A stretch of 54,164 bases of DNA from an uncultured Planctomycetota bacterium. GTDB taxonomy: Bacteria; Planctomycetota; Phycisphaerae; SM23-33. This document shows, piece by piece, positions 33,481 through 42,042 of the stretch. The DNA lies in the NCBI GenBank assembly GCA_903892515.1, contig CAITIS010000159.1:1-54164 (forward strand). Direction: 5' to 3'. Positions within the stretch are counted from its first letter, which is position 1, and each line of letters begins with the position of its first letter. A model generated the notes under the pieces. That model was not told the origin of the DNA. It made no database searches and saw only the letters and a list, made by a program, of their open reading frames with translations. Position numbers and translations under genes: made by a program.

Positions 33481-33559
33481 GCACCCGGCCTGACCATGGC
33501 ACCCGTCTCGTAGATGGCACCCGCTTGTCTACTGCCGGCGGCACAATAATCTGCACCGC

Positions 33560-34258
33560 CTACTTGCCTTTGCGATACTTCCAGATGCAGGCGACGGCGT
33601 TGAAGCCGTCTTTGGCTTTGATCTTTTTGCCCTCTTGGGCGGTGCGGGGCATGTACCGGATGGGGCGCTCGATGATCCGCACGCCCAGGCCGGCCAGCTT
33701 GGCGGTGATCTCGGGCTCGAAGCCGAAGCGGTCCTGTTCGAGCTTCAGCCGGCTCAGCACGTCGCGGCGGAGCATCTTGTAGCAGGTCTCCATGTCGGTG
33801 AGCTTCAGGCCGGTCATCAGGTTCGACAGCCGCGTCAGCGTGCGATTGGCCACGTAGTTCCGCCAGCAGCCTTTGTCGGCAGGGGCCACCAGGAAGCGAC
33901 TGCCGAAGACGGCGTCGGCTTGCCCCTCCAGCAGCGGTTCGAGCAGCTTGGGGTAATCCTGCGGGTCGTATTCCAGGTCGGCGTCCTGCACCACCACGAA
34001 GTCGCCGGCAGCGGCTGAAAAGCCCGTGCGCAGGGCTGCACCTTTGCCGCCGTTGACGGCGTGGAACTTCACCGTTACGTCAGGCCGCCGGGTGGCGAAC
34101 TCCTTCAACTGCCCCGTCGTGCCGTCGCTGGAGCAATCGTCGATGAGGATCAGCTGCCGCTGCACGGGCGCAAGCTCAACGGCCTCGACACGCTCGACCA
34201 GCGTCCGCCAGGTGTTGAACTCGTTGTACACGGGAATGACGACTGACAATGTTGGCAT
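33560..34258 (-). CDS. Family 2 glycosyltransferase (dolichol-phosphate mannosyltransferase-like)
   Basis: A 232-residue cytoplasmic glycosyltransferase of the DPM1-like GT2 group. The nucleotide-sugar site is present as LSVVIPVYNE, LIDDCSSDGT, and the DXD-like VVQDADLEYDP; NGGKGAALRTGF and MLRRDVLSRLKL follow as in polyprenyl-phosphate sugar transferases. No membrane tail is present, so it is a soluble form. Likely donor is GDP-mannose or UDP-glucose. It starts 14 bases after the GlcNAc-1-P transferase-like gene and is probably in the same operon. Confidence 0.88.
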   Translation of the reverse strand: MPTLSVVIPVYNEFNTWRTLVERVEAVELAPVQRQLILIDDCSSDGTTGQLKEFATRRPDVTVKFHAVNGGKGAALRTGFSAAAGDFVVVQDADLEYDPQDYPKLLEPLLEGQADAVFGSRFLVAPADKGCWRNYVANRTLTRLSNLMTGLKLTDMETCYKMLRRDVLSRLKLEQDRFGFEPEITAKLAGLGVRIIERPIRYMPRTAQEGKKIKAKDGFNAVACIWKYRKGK

Positions 34259-34272
34259 GAGCGGGTTGGTTT

Positions 34273-35397
34273 CTAGTGGCCCTGTGGGCTATCGCTTGAG
34301 CGGCTGGGGGGAAGAATCATCTTGTTCTTGACGAAGATCACGGCCGCGATGACCAGGATGGCCAGGTCCAGCACGATGGCCTGGCGCGTCCGCAGGAAGA
34401 TCGCTTGCAGCACGCCGATGGCGGCCGCCAGCAGCGCCAGCAGGTAGAAGAGCGCCACGACCTTCTTGACGCTCATGCCGCGGTCGACGAGCTGGTCGTA
34501 CAGGTGGCTGCGGTCGCCGGAAAAGATGTTCTTGCCGGACAGGGCGCGGCGGATGACCGCCAGCGAGGTGTCCAGGATGGGCAGGCCGAAGATTACGCAG
34601 GCGGCCAGGAACCACCGCAGCGTGCCTTCGAGGGCAAAGAGCATCATCAGGGTGGCCACGAAAAAGCCCAGCAGCATCGAGCCGGCGTCGCCCAGGAAGA
34701 TGCTGGCGGGCGGGGCGTTGTAGGGTAGGAATCCCAGCACGCCACCGGCCATGGCGCAGCACAGCAGCACGCGCAGCTCGTCGCGGGCGCCGTTGTGGCC
34801 GTAGCAGGCCAGGTACACCGTCAAGGCCAGGAAGCCCAGCGCGATGATGCCGGTCACGCCGCCGCACAGCCCGTCCAGCCCGTCCAGCAGGTTGGTGGCG
34901 TTGCAGGCGGAGATCACCACCACGACCACGAAGGGCAAGGAGACCGCGCCCAGCAGCCAGTAGGGCAGGCCCAACCAGCCGGTGAAAAACATGCCCGCCG
35001 GCATGATGCCGCGTGCGGCCAGCCCGGCAAACAGAATCACCGCCGCCAGCACCTGTCCGAGAATCTTGTACCATGGCCGCAGGTTGACGATGTCGTCCAG
35101 CAGGCCTGTCAGCGTGATTACGATCGTCGAGGCGGCAATGCTGGCACAGAGCACCCACAGGTTCATCTGGCCAAAGGCCAGGATGGCCACCAGGTAGGCG
35201 ACGCAGATGCCGATGCCACCGAGATACGCGATGGGTCGGCCATGGGGCTTGAGCAGGTCGTCGGGCCTGTCCACGATGCCCTTGCGATAGGCAATGGCAC
35301 GGAGAATGGGCGTCAACACCAAGGCGATGCCAAACGCCAGCACGCCCAGCGGCCAGATGCCCTGCAAAACCTGCATCGGCGAATACATCACAGCCAT
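34273..35397 (-). CDS. Polyprenyl-phosphate HexNAc-1-phosphate transferase (WecA/TagO-like)
   Basis: A 374-residue membrane enzyme with about 11 membrane segments, of the MraY/WecA superfamily. It moves a UDP-HexNAc phosphate-sugar onto undecaprenyl phosphate, the first step of many surface glycans. Motifs are DRPDDLLKPHGRPIAYLGG, TGLLDDIVNL, NATNLLDGLDGLCGG and FLGDAGSMLLGF, with DRSHLYDQL in the last cytoplasmic loop. It differs from the true mraY at 50319. The ATG at 35397 has AGGAAA upstream. It lies 34 bases after ilvE and 14 before the GT2 gene. Confidence 0.88.
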   Translation of the reverse strand: MAVMYSPMQVLQGIWPLGVLAFGIALVLTPILRAIAYRKGIVDRPDDLLKPHGRPIAYLGGIGICVAYLVAILAFGQMNLWVLCASIAASTIVITLTGLLDDIVNLRPWYKILGQVLAAVILFAGLAARGIMPAGMFFTGWLGLPYWLLGAVSLPFVVVVVISACNATNLLDGLDGLCGGVTGIIALGFLALTVYLACYGHNGARDELRVLLCCAMAGGVLGFLPYNAPPASIFLGDAGSMLLGFFVATLMMLFALEGTLRWFLAACVIFGLPILDTSLAVIRRALSGKNIFSGDRSHLYDQLVDRGMSVKKVVALFYLLALLAAAIGVLQAIFLRTRQAIVLDLAILVIAAVIFVKNKMILPPSRSSDSPQGH

Positions 35398-35431
35398 GGC
35401 AGTCTTTCCTGTCCCCGAACCGTTGGCCCCG

Positions 35432-36295
35432 CTACTCGAACTGCCCCGACGCGATCATCTCCTGAAACGCCTTCTGCAGGCGCTGGGTGATCGTGCCCGG
35501 CGAGCCCGTTCCGATGGCGAAGTCATCGACCCGCGTGACGGCGATGATCTCCGCGGCCGAGCCGGTGAGAAAGCACTCATCGGCCGAGCGGATGTCGTCC
35601 ACGCGCAGCGGCCGCTCGCTGACGGCCAGGCCCAGCTTGGCGCTCAGATCAATGACGATCTGCCGCGTCACGCCAATGAGGATGCCCGCGTCGGTTGGCG
35701 GCGTGAGCACCTTGCCGTCCTTGACGAGGAATACGTTGTCGCCGCTGGCCTCGGCCAGTTCTTCCTTGTCGTTGAGCATCAGGGCTTCGCAGACGCCCGC
35801 GTCGGTGGCTTCCATTTTGGCCAGGATGTTGTTGAGATAATTGAGGCTTTTCACGGCCGGGGGCAGCATGATGGCGCTGGTCCGCCGCGTCTTGGCGATG
35901 ATGACGGCCATGCCCTCTTCGTACATCTTGGACGGGTACAGGGCGATCTGGTCGGCGATGATAATGACCGTGGGGCGGGCGCACTTGTTGGGGTCGAGCC
36001 CCAGGTTGCCCACGCCGCGCGAAACCACCAGGCGGATGTAGCCATCGACGATGCCATTGGCCCCGATGCACTGCCGCATGGCCTCCTCGATCTCCTGCGA
36101 ACTGATCGGAATGGCCAGCCGAATGCTCTTGGCCGAGGCGAAAAGCCGGTCCATGTGGGCCCGGCAGCGGAAGATCTTCCCACCGTACACTCTAATGCCC
36201 TCAAAGACGCCGTCACCATACAGCAGGCCGTGGTCAAAGACCGAGACCTTGGCATGGGCCTTGTCGAGCATCTGTCCGTCGATCCAGACTTTCAT
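35432..36295 (-). CDS. ilvE: Branched-chain amino-acid aminotransferase
   Basis: PLP fold-type IV aminotransferase, 287 residues, which performs the last step of Leu, Ile and Val synthesis. The start KVWIDGQML, HGLLYGDGVFEGIR, the PLP-Lys segment VKSLNYLNNILAKMEA and EASGDNVFLVKDG, and the C-terminal ECFLTGSAAEIIAV are all in place. The related D-amino-acid transaminase is less likely given the E-G-I-R segment. It leads a probable operon with the GlcNAc-1-P transferase and GT2 genes, an unusual neighbourhood. Confidence 0.92.
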   Translation of the reverse strand: MKVWIDGQMLDKAHAKVSVFDHGLLYGDGVFEGIRVYGGKIFRCRAHMDRLFASAKSIRLAIPISSQEIEEAMRQCIGANGIVDGYIRLVVSRGVGNLGLDPNKCARPTVIIIADQIALYPSKMYEEGMAVIIAKTRRTSAIMLPPAVKSLNYLNNILAKMEATDAGVCEALMLNDKEELAEASGDNVFLVKDGKVLTPPTDAGILIGVTRQIVIDLSAKLGLAVSERPLRVDDIRSADECFLTGSAAEIIAVTRVDDFAIGTGSPGTITQRLQKAFQEMIASGQFE

Positions 36296-36592
36296 GCGAT
36301 TCCTTCCTGTCCTGCTGCCTGGTCACCTCACGCCAAAACCGAGCATATTACACCCGGAAAGGCGGCGATTCACAAGGCTTCTTACGCAAGAAGGCCCGGC
36401 GGCCGCGTTTAGAATTGACGGTTCTGGCGGCTCTCACCGCGCCACTGCCCGCAACGCCTACGGTTTACGGGCAAGGCGGCGATAGTAGTCCGGCACCGTT
36501 GATTCTGTGAGTCCTGAGCAGGTGAACAGTAGACCGCAGGCGAGCGGTCAAGTCTTCTCGCCTGTTCACCTGTTCCGCTGCTCGCCTGCTCT

Positions 36593-36651
36593 GTAGTCCT
36601 TCAACTGTCAACTGTGATTTTGCAGTCACAAAATCACAGTTGAAGGACTAC
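36593..36651. repeat. Inverted repeat with GTAG ends at the capA stop codon
   Basis: GTAGTCCTTCAACTG at the left and CAGTTGAAGGACTAC at the right are perfect inverted arms with a second stem (TGATTTTG/CAAAATCA) inside. The right GTAG shares its first G with the TAG stop of capA. Upstream (36512-36590) is another inverted pair, GAGCAGGTGAACAG and CTGTTCACCTGTTC. I see no gene in 36296-36650. Confidence 0.75.
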
Positions 36652-37847
36652 TAGTACCCGAACTTTTTGGCGAAGTATCGGGACGGGCGGTGCAACGGGT
36701 CCACGCGTTGGGCCTGACTGGCCCAGTTGTCTCGGATGACGCTAAAGGCCTCCTCGACCCACAGCCGGTTTTCCTGCACAAATAGCAGCCGTCCGAGCAC
36801 GTCATCGAGCAAGGCATCCTGTGAGTACCCCTTGTCCATCACGCGCTGCAGATAGGTCTTGAGGTGGCGGACGGAAATCTCGCGCCAGTTCTGGCGCACC
36901 AGATCGTCGTCCTGGCACTGGAGATCGAGCTGAGCGAGGTAGCGCAACATGGCCAAGCGCGCCTTGCCCTGAAGTGGCGCTGGCCGCTCGTTGGGCGACT
37001 CGGCGATGGCGAATGGAACCCGCGTGAACGATTGGACGCCCTTTTTCGAGACCTCCGCCAGCAGCAGGAAGGAATGAGCCGTGTGCGGGCCATTGTCTTT
37101 CATGTACGGCATCGAGTGGGCCGGGAAGTAGAAATTGCCCAGCGAATAGGCGATCAGGCAGCCATTGACCATCTCGACGCCCTGAGGAACGTGCGGGTGG
37201 TGCTGGATCAGGATCGAGGCCCCGGCCTGGGCGATCAGGCGCGAGGCATCCCGTCGTGGCAGCGAGGGCGTCTCGCTGAATTCCAGGTCGGCGTGGATCG
37301 TCACAACCAGCACGTCGACCTTGTCGCGGTTGGCGGCCACGTCGGTCAGCACATCGCCCAGCCGGTAGAACGCATGGCAAGGGCCGGTGGTGGTGAGGGA
37401 GTAGTTGCTGTCTTCGCAGTACGCCAGGAACCCAAAGCGGATGCCACCACGCTCCAGCGTCCGCATCGTGCGTGCCTCCCGCTGGGTGGCTCCGACGCCA
37501 ACGGTGGCGATGCCCAGGTCCTCGATGATCCGCCGCGTGTGAAACATGCCCACCTGGCCGCCGTCGAGCACGTGGTTGTTGGCCAGGACCATGACATCAA
37601 AACCGCCCGCCTGCAAGGCCGGCGTGCCGTCAAGCTTACCCACCAGCCCGGCGGGGTCGATCTGGTCGTCGGGGTACTCCGCCGGCAGCGTGATGGACTC
37701 CATGTTGCCGCACAGCAGGTCGGCCTTGCGAAGATGAGGCAACATTTTGGCGAAGGGCCAGTCGAACCCGTGCTTGGCGATGTCCCGGCCCACAGTGCGT
37801 GAAAAGGCGATGTCGCCCACAGCCCCGAACGTCACGGTGCGTTTCAT
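36651..37847 (-). CDS. CapA-family protein (poly-gamma-glutamate synthesis type, metallophosphatase fold)
   Basis: A 398-residue protein of the PGA_cap family with the metallophosphatase signatures FGAVGDIAFSR, GNMESI, LANNHVLDGG, TIHADLEF and HHPHVPQGVEM. CapA proteins act in polyglutamate capsule export, but many bacteria carry orphan copies and the true enzymatic role is open. No signal peptide or membrane anchor is visible, unlike Bacillus CapA. No capB or capC is nearby. The start has AGGAGA 8 bases upstream. Confidence 0.85.
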   Translation of the reverse strand: MKRTVTFGAVGDIAFSRTVGRDIAKHGFDWPFAKMLPHLRKADLLCGNMESITLPAEYPDDQIDPAGLVGKLDGTPALQAGGFDVMVLANNHVLDGGQVGMFHTRRIIEDLGIATVGVGATQREARTMRTLERGGIRFGFLAYCEDSNYSLTTTGPCHAFYRLGDVLTDVAANRDKVDVLVVTIHADLEFSETPSLPRRDASRLIAQAGASILIQHHPHVPQGVEMVNGCLIAYSLGNFYFPAHSMPYMKDNGPHTAHSFLLLAEVSKKGVQSFTRVPFAIAESPNERPAPLQGKARLAMLRYLAQLDLQCQDDDLVRQNWREISVRHLKTYLQRVMDKGYSQDALLDDVLGRLLFVQENRLWVEEAFSVIRDNWASQAQRVDPLHRPSRYFAKKFGY

Positions 37848-37994
37848 TGGTCTCTCCTGCGGCGCCCACGGTGGCTACTGGCCAGATGGCGATGCGACGA
37901 CAGAGGCGCCGTTACGATGCATACCAATGCCATCTTGACTGCCGCCTTGGCGATGGTCAATAGGTTGAGATGGCGTCGATTGGCCCGCGGAACC

Positions 37995-38019
37995 CACAGC
38001 CGAGGGCGGCTGTGCCACG
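37995..38019. repeat. Single 'CACAGCCGAGGGCGGCTGTG' palindrome
   Basis: A perfect copy of the family arrayed at 7956 and 51628, between the lipoprotein gene's terminator and capA. Confidence 0.75.
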
Positions 38020-38065
38020 GGTTAAACCGATTATGAAACCAGTTCGATTTCGTCTGCGCAAGAAA

Positions 38066-38088
38066 GAGGCCCCGTCGAGCGGGGCCTC
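38066..38088 (-). terminator. Intrinsic terminator of the small lipoprotein gene
   Basis: GAGGCCCCG pairs with CGGGGCCTC around a 5-base loop; on the minus strand it is followed by TTTCTT. It lies just after the lipoprotein stop at 38111. Confidence 0.75.
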
Positions 38089-38110
38089 GTGATGATCGCA
38101 AGGAGCAACG

Positions 38111-38317
38111 TTACTCTCCGTTGGTGCGGAGGTTCCAGTATGTCAGGTACGACGGGCGGTCGTACAGCCAGAAGAAGTCCCAGTCGTCCACAGCCTCGCG
38201 GAGGTTGTAGCCGGTGACGAAGTAGTAGCGGCGCTCCCGATCCTGGTAGGAAGAGACCAAGCCGCATCCACCCAGCATCGAGGCAAGCAGAACGACTACT
38301 AGCGCAATACGCTTCAT
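38111..38317 (-). CDS. Small lipoprotein
   Basis: A 68-residue protein with a lipoprotein signal (KRIALVVVLLASMLGGC, lipobox L-G-G-C with Cys18) and a mature region rich in Tyr, Trp, Asp and Arg (RYYFVTGYNLREAVDDWD). I do not recognise a family. Own terminator downstream and AGAGG upstream suggest an independent gene. Confidence 0.75.
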   Translation of the reverse strand: MKRIALVVVLLASMLGGCGLVSSYQDRERRYYFVTGYNLREAVDDWDFFWLYDRPSYLTYWNLRTNGE

Positions 38318-38389
38318 AAATAAGACCTCTGAACAAGTACCGCTGATCGCCTCATGATGCTAGCCGCAGCCGGGCGTGCGTGTCAACCC

Positions 38390-39049
38390 TCAATCCCGAT
38401 CAAAAACCGCCGGTGAATCCGCGAGCACATGCACCACGCCGTCCTGGACCTTCAATCGCCCTTGCTGGCACAGTCGCAAGGCCTCGGGCAGAGCGATGCA
38501 CTCCTGCTCGAAAACGCGGGCGGCCAGGCTGTCGGCATCGTCGCCTTCGAGCACTTTCACGCAGCGCTGAAGGATAATCGGGCCTTGATCGTACTCATTG
38601 GTGACGAAATGCACGGTGCAGCCGCTGACCTTGCAGCCGGTTCGCAGCACCGCCTTGTGCACGTGATGGCCATGCATGCCCTTGCCGCCAAAGGCCGGCA
38701 GCAGGGCGGGGTGAATGTTCACGACCTTGCCCTGGTACCGCGCCGGGATGTGCCAGAAGGACAGAAAGCCGGCCATGCAGACCAGCTCGACCCGGGCTTT
38801 ATCCAGGATAGCGGCGATGCCGTCGGAATAGGCCGCGGCGCTGGCGGAGTCCTTGTACGACACGAGGTGCGTTTCCAGGTCGGCCTGGCGGGCGTGGTCC
38901 AGGCCTTTGCAGCTCCGGCTGGCGATCACGACGGCGATCTCCACCGGCAGGGCGCCGGCCTTGATCTGCTCCAGGAGATTCAGCAACGTCCGCCCGCCGC
39001 CCGAAAGCAGCACGCCGACACGCAGCGGGTTTGGCAACACGGGGCTCAT
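38390..39049 (-). CDS. purN: Phosphoribosylglycinamide formyltransferase
   Basis: Transfers a formyl group from 10-formyl-tetrahydrofolate to GAR in purine synthesis; about 219 residues. Visible are RVGVLLSGGGRTLLNLL (phosphate loop), ELVCMAGFLSFW, the catalytic Asn and His in VNIHPALLPAF, GKGMHGHHVHKAVL, and the Asp in NEYDQGPII. The start is taken at the ATG 39049 (MSPVLPNPLRVG); 21 upstream in-frame codons are poorly conserved. It lies after a terminator for the PEP-CTERM gene. Confidence 0.93.
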   Translation of the reverse strand: MSPVLPNPLRVGVLLSGGGRTLLNLLEQIKAGALPVEIAVVIASRSCKGLDHARQADLETHLVSYKDSASAAAYSDGIAAILDKARVELVCMAGFLSFWHIPARYQGKVVNIHPALLPAFGGKGMHGHHVHKAVLRTGCKVSGCTVHFVTNEYDQGPIILQRCVKVLEGDDADSLAARVFEQECIALPEALRLCQQGRLKVQDGVVHVLADSPAVFDRD

Positions 39050-39111
39050 GGCACGATTAGACTCTTTCGGGGCACCGGTGGTCAAGACTGGCCTTGCATT
39101 GGGCGCAAGCA

Positions 39112-39140
39112 AACGCCCCGGCAGGCGCGGCCGGGGCGTT
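39112..39140 (-). terminator. Intrinsic terminator of the PEP-CTERM gene
   Basis: An 11-bp stem AACGCCCCGGC/GCCGGGGCGTT with a 7-base loop lies 32 bases after the final stop codon of the PEP-CTERM reading frame, between it and purN. Confidence 0.75.
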
Positions 39141-39171
39141 ACGATTGTACGCGAATAACTTGAGTGAAACG

Positions 39172-39777
39172 TTACCGACGGTTGCGACGAAGCATGGCCA
39201 AGCCGCCGATGACCAGCAGGCCCAGCGTGGCCGGCTCGGGAGTGGTGGTCAGACGCACGTTGTCCTAGGCAACCGTGTCGCCATTGGGCTTGAGAGTGAT
39301 CATGAGGTCGCCGCTCTGCGGGGCTACGCCCGTCAGCACGACGTCGGTCATGTAGTGGCCGGCGTCGACGGCGCCGGTCTGATGGGCAAAGGCCACGCCA
39401 TTGACCGACAGGGTCAGGTCATAGCTGGTGGCGGCGAAATTCGAGTAGTTGCTGCTGACGCCGACGGTCAGGCTGTAAGACTGATCGGCCACCGCGGGCG
39501 TGCTGACGGTCTGCCAGATTCCAGTGGGAAAACCCGGATGGGCGATGGCGATGTTTGTGCCGTCCTGGCCGATTCGGTTGTAGAAGCCCTCGTAGGAACC
39601 GTTCTCGATGACGGCCATTACGTTGCCCTGCCAGCCGATGGGCGTGCAGTTCCAGTTCCAAGCCACGTCCTGTTCGAAGCTGTAGTTTGTGACGGGAATG
39701 GCGGTGTCGGCCTGGGCGGCAACCATACCAACGGACAGAACTGCCAATGCGATGAATACGAGACCTGCTAACTTCAT
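39172..39777 (-). pseudogene. PEP-CTERM protein gene interrupted by one in-frame TAG
   Basis: From the ATG at 39777 (AGAGGGA upstream) the product has a signal peptide (about residues 1-23) and a beta-rich domain, and stops at TAG (39265-39267) after NGDTVA. Past the stop the same frame continues D-N-V-R-L-T-T-T-PEPATLGLLVIGGLAM then an R-R-N-R-R end and TAA. This is a complete PEP-CTERM sorting anchor, and the stop sits where such proteins often have a Trp (W-D-N-V-x-L), so a single TGG to TAG change explains it. Without the anchor the protein would be secreted without exosortase attachment. Read-through, sequencing error or a fresh pseudogene are possible. Confidence 0.8.
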
Positions 39778-39810
39778 GATTCCCTCTCTTTCAAAGAACA
39801 CACTTCACAA

Positions 39811-39870
39811 TTGACGAACGCGCCTCCTCGAACTCCGTGGGCATATTACCACGGCGCGGCCGTTCGTCAA
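39811..39870 (-). promoter_or_regulatory. Promoter inside a nested palindrome upstream of the PEP-CTERM gene
   Basis: On the minus strand TTGACG and TAATAT are 16 bases apart (39843-39870), a good sigma70 match. The same site is enclosed by perfect inverted repeats TTGACGAACG (39811-39820) and CGTTCGTCAA (39861-39870), with an inner CCGTGG...CCACGG pair around the -10. A dimeric regulator or a small mobile element would both fit. The following stretch 39871-40232 holds no gene I can support. Confidence 0.6.
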
Positions 39871-40232
39871 TACATATTTCACCTGAGTTTCTTTAAGTTG
39901 TGACTCTCGCCCTCTCGCCGCGGCAAACGGCACCTGATCTGTGGCAAGCCCCAGGGAGAGAAGCTCGGGAGGGGCTTGGCCTCAGCGCGGTGCCGCGATA
40001 GGGTGTAGGTGGCCTTGGTCGGAACTGCTTGCTCTTGTCTGCCGAGTATCCTGCCGCCGGCCACTGGGCCCTGGTCCAAGCCGTGACAGGAATCGCCGCG
40101 GTCGAGCCCAACTCCGGGGCCCTGAAGGACAGGGTGAGCCAAGGCTTTCATGCGGGCCTTGCGTGCGCCAGGCCGATAAGTGACGATAGAACGTGAGCGT
40201 CCGGTTTTGCCGAACCGCGGGAGCGAGAGTGC

Positions 40233-41348
40233 ATGGGCCGACTGCGTATCTGCCAATTGATCACCGAGCTTCAGCCGGCTGGGGCCGAGCGGATCGTGTA
40301 CGAACTTGCCCGGCGGCTGGATCCGGCGCGCTTTGAGGTCGAGGTGGTGGGCCTCAGGGGCGGGGCCGTGGTGGACTGGCTCAAGGAAGCAAACGTTCTT
40401 GTCACCGTCATCGGCGTCAAGAGCAAGCACGACGTCTGGGCATTGGGCCGGCTGACGGATTTCCTGCGGCAGGGGCGGTTCGACCTGCTGCACACGCACC
40501 TGTTCCACGCCGACCTGGCCGGTCGGCTGGCGGCGCGGCGGGCGGGCATCCCTCACCTGATCCACACCATCCAGATCGCCGAGGCACGCTTTCGACCATG
40601 GCAGTTCGCTTTCGCTCGGTGGATGGCCGGAAGATGCGACAAGATCGTCTGCGCCTCCCACGGCGTGATGATACACCACAGCCGAAAGGCCAAGCTCTCG
40701 CTCGATCATTACCAGGTGATCTATAACGGAATTGATCTGGAAACATACGTATTCCGGCCCGATCACCGCGCGTATTTCCGGCGACTGTGGGGAGTGGCCG
40801 AGAACGTGCCGGTGCTGGTGTTTGTGGGCCGGCTGAATTACCAGAAGAACCTGCCACTGTTCCTGCACGCCTGCGAAGTGATCCGCCAGGAGCGGGAAAT
40901 CCACGCGGTGATCGCCGGCGACGGGCCCGAGCGCCACCTCGTGGAGAAGTTCCTCGCCAGCGGCGGCCATGACGCGTGGTGCCACTGGCTGGGCTGCGTG
41001 GACAACGTGCCGGCCGTGCTGAGTGCGTCGGATGTCTTCGTGCTGCCGACGCGTTGGGAGGGCTTTTGCCTGGCAGCGGCCGAGGCCATGGCGGTCGGGC
41101 TGCCGGTGGTGGCGACGAACGTGGCCGGGCTTTCGGAAGTGGTCCAAGACGGCGTCAGCGGCCTGCTGGCCAAGGAAGGGGACTTGGCGGGGGTGCTGGA
41201 ACGACTCCGCCGCGTGCTGGCCGACCCAGCCTTGCGCGAATCGTTGCGAAAAGCCGGCCGAGAACGGGTGGCCGAGAAGTTCACCATCCAGCAGAACGTC
41301 CTGGAGCACGAGCGGCTGTACGAGCAAGTGTGTGCGACGCCCGCCTAA
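40233..41348 (+). CDS. Family 4 glycosyltransferase
   Basis: A 371-residue GT-B enzyme of the GT4 group. N-terminal GAERIVYELARRL is the acceptor side. The donor-binding half has VFVGRLNYQKN, VIAGDGPER, and the E-x7-E signature in RWEGFCLAAAEAMAVG. Such enzymes transfer hexoses or HexNAc from nucleotide sugars to surface glycans. It is a single gene between gene-free DNA and a large repeat, so the acceptor is unknown. Confidence 0.9.
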   Translation: MGRLRICQLITELQPAGAERIVYELARRLDPARFEVEVVGLRGGAVVDWLKEANVLVTVIGVKSKHDVWALGRLTDFLRQGRFDLLHTHLFHADLAGRLAARRAGIPHLIHTIQIAEARFRPWQFAFARWMAGRCDKIVCASHGVMIHHSRKAKLSLDHYQVIYNGIDLETYVFRPDHRAYFRRLWGVAENVPVLVFVGRLNYQKNLPLFLHACEVIRQEREIHAVIAGDGPERHLVEKFLASGGHDAWCHWLGCVDNVPAVLSASDVFVLPTRWEGFCLAAAEAMAVGLPVVATNVAGLSEVVQDGVSGLLAKEGDLAGVLERLRRVLADPALRESLRKAGRERVAEKFTIQQNVLEHERLYEQVCATPA

Positions 41349-41420
41349 TGCAGTGATTCGAAACTGATGAACATTATTACGCCCTGGTCGTCCAGGTTTT
41401 GGTATTCCAGGTCTTGGTCT

Positions 41421-41704
41421 TCGGCCCCAGCGGGGCCGAGGGATGTAGCCACGGGTGGAGCGGCGGCGGCAACGCTGTCCGACGCGTAACCCGTGGATAC
41501 GGTGGGTTTTTTCTTTTCGCCCCGGCGGGGCGAAGGAAGCGCACAATCCTGACACAGCCTGTGTAGCGTGATTGAGTCTCCTCTGCCCCATCCGGGGCGG
41601 AAATCACGATCCGCCCTTTATCACGGGTTCCGCTGCGACCGCAGCAGCGGTCTGCGCTCCACCCGTGGCTACAGGCCTTTGCCCCTCCGGGGCAAGCGGC
41701 TGCC
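41421..41704. repeat. Composite REPIN-like element with GTAG ends upstream of mraZ
   Basis: GTAGCCACGGGTGGAGCG (41445) and its inverse GCTCCACCCGTGGCTAC (ending 41672) delimit 228 bp. Inside are related phrases (GTAACCCGTGGATAC, ATCACGGGTTCC) and several GGGGC palindromes such as TTCGCCCCGGCGGGGCGAA. Further palindromes (CGGCCCCAGCGGGGCCG and TTGCCCCTCCGGGGCAA) flank the ends. No gene is seen in 41705-41880. Confidence 0.8.
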
Positions 41705-41890
41705 AGAAGAACAGGTCGCTCACAACGGCAGCGGCGATGAAAAACTCTTCAAGCTCTGGTGTCGGCGGGCCGATAATGAGAGACGGAAGTCCAGCAAGAT
41801 GTGCAGGAAGACATCAGCAGGACGTTCCCAAGACGCATCAAGATGTATTCGAAAGCTTTTTTGGGAAAACTTGCATACAATAGGTTGTGG

Positions 41891-41918
41891 TTGACGGGCT
41901 GCGAAAACCGAATATGTG
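41891..41918 (+). promoter_or_regulatory. Candidate promoter of the dcw cluster
   Basis: TTGACG and TATGTG are 16 bases apart, about 125 bases before mraZ. The -35 is good and the -10 is weak; it is the best match I find in this spacer. Confidence 0.4.
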
Positions 41919-41983
41919 GTGCAAGATCGTATTCCGTTAGGGATGCGGAAACCGGCTTGGCCGGGATTTTTTTGTTGCAGCCT

Positions 41984-42025
41984 TCCCTATAAATGGCGTA
42001 GTTTCCCTGACAATCCCAGTCAGGG
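41984..42025. promoter_or_regulatory. Candidate MraZ operator: spaced TCCC/GGGA repeats and a hairpin
   Basis: TCCC occurs at 41984, 42004 and 42014, in 10-bp multiples; on the minus strand these read as (T/A)GGGA boxes with 5-base gaps, like the TGGGN boxes bound by MraZ upstream of its own operon. CCCTGAC and GTCAGGG (42005-42011 and 42019-42025) also form a 7-bp hairpin. Confidence 0.4.
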
Positions 42026-42042
42026 GTGAAAGAGGCCACGTA

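Noticed and set aside
39871..40232. Search for a gene in the spacer before the GT4 gene
   Set aside because: Short frames on both strands have no RBS or recognisable motif; I see no feature there.
39879..41591. A 570-codon minus-strand reading frame
   Set aside because: It lies antisense to the clear GT4 gene and has the His/Gln/Arg-rich composition typical of shadow frames in GC-rich DNA.
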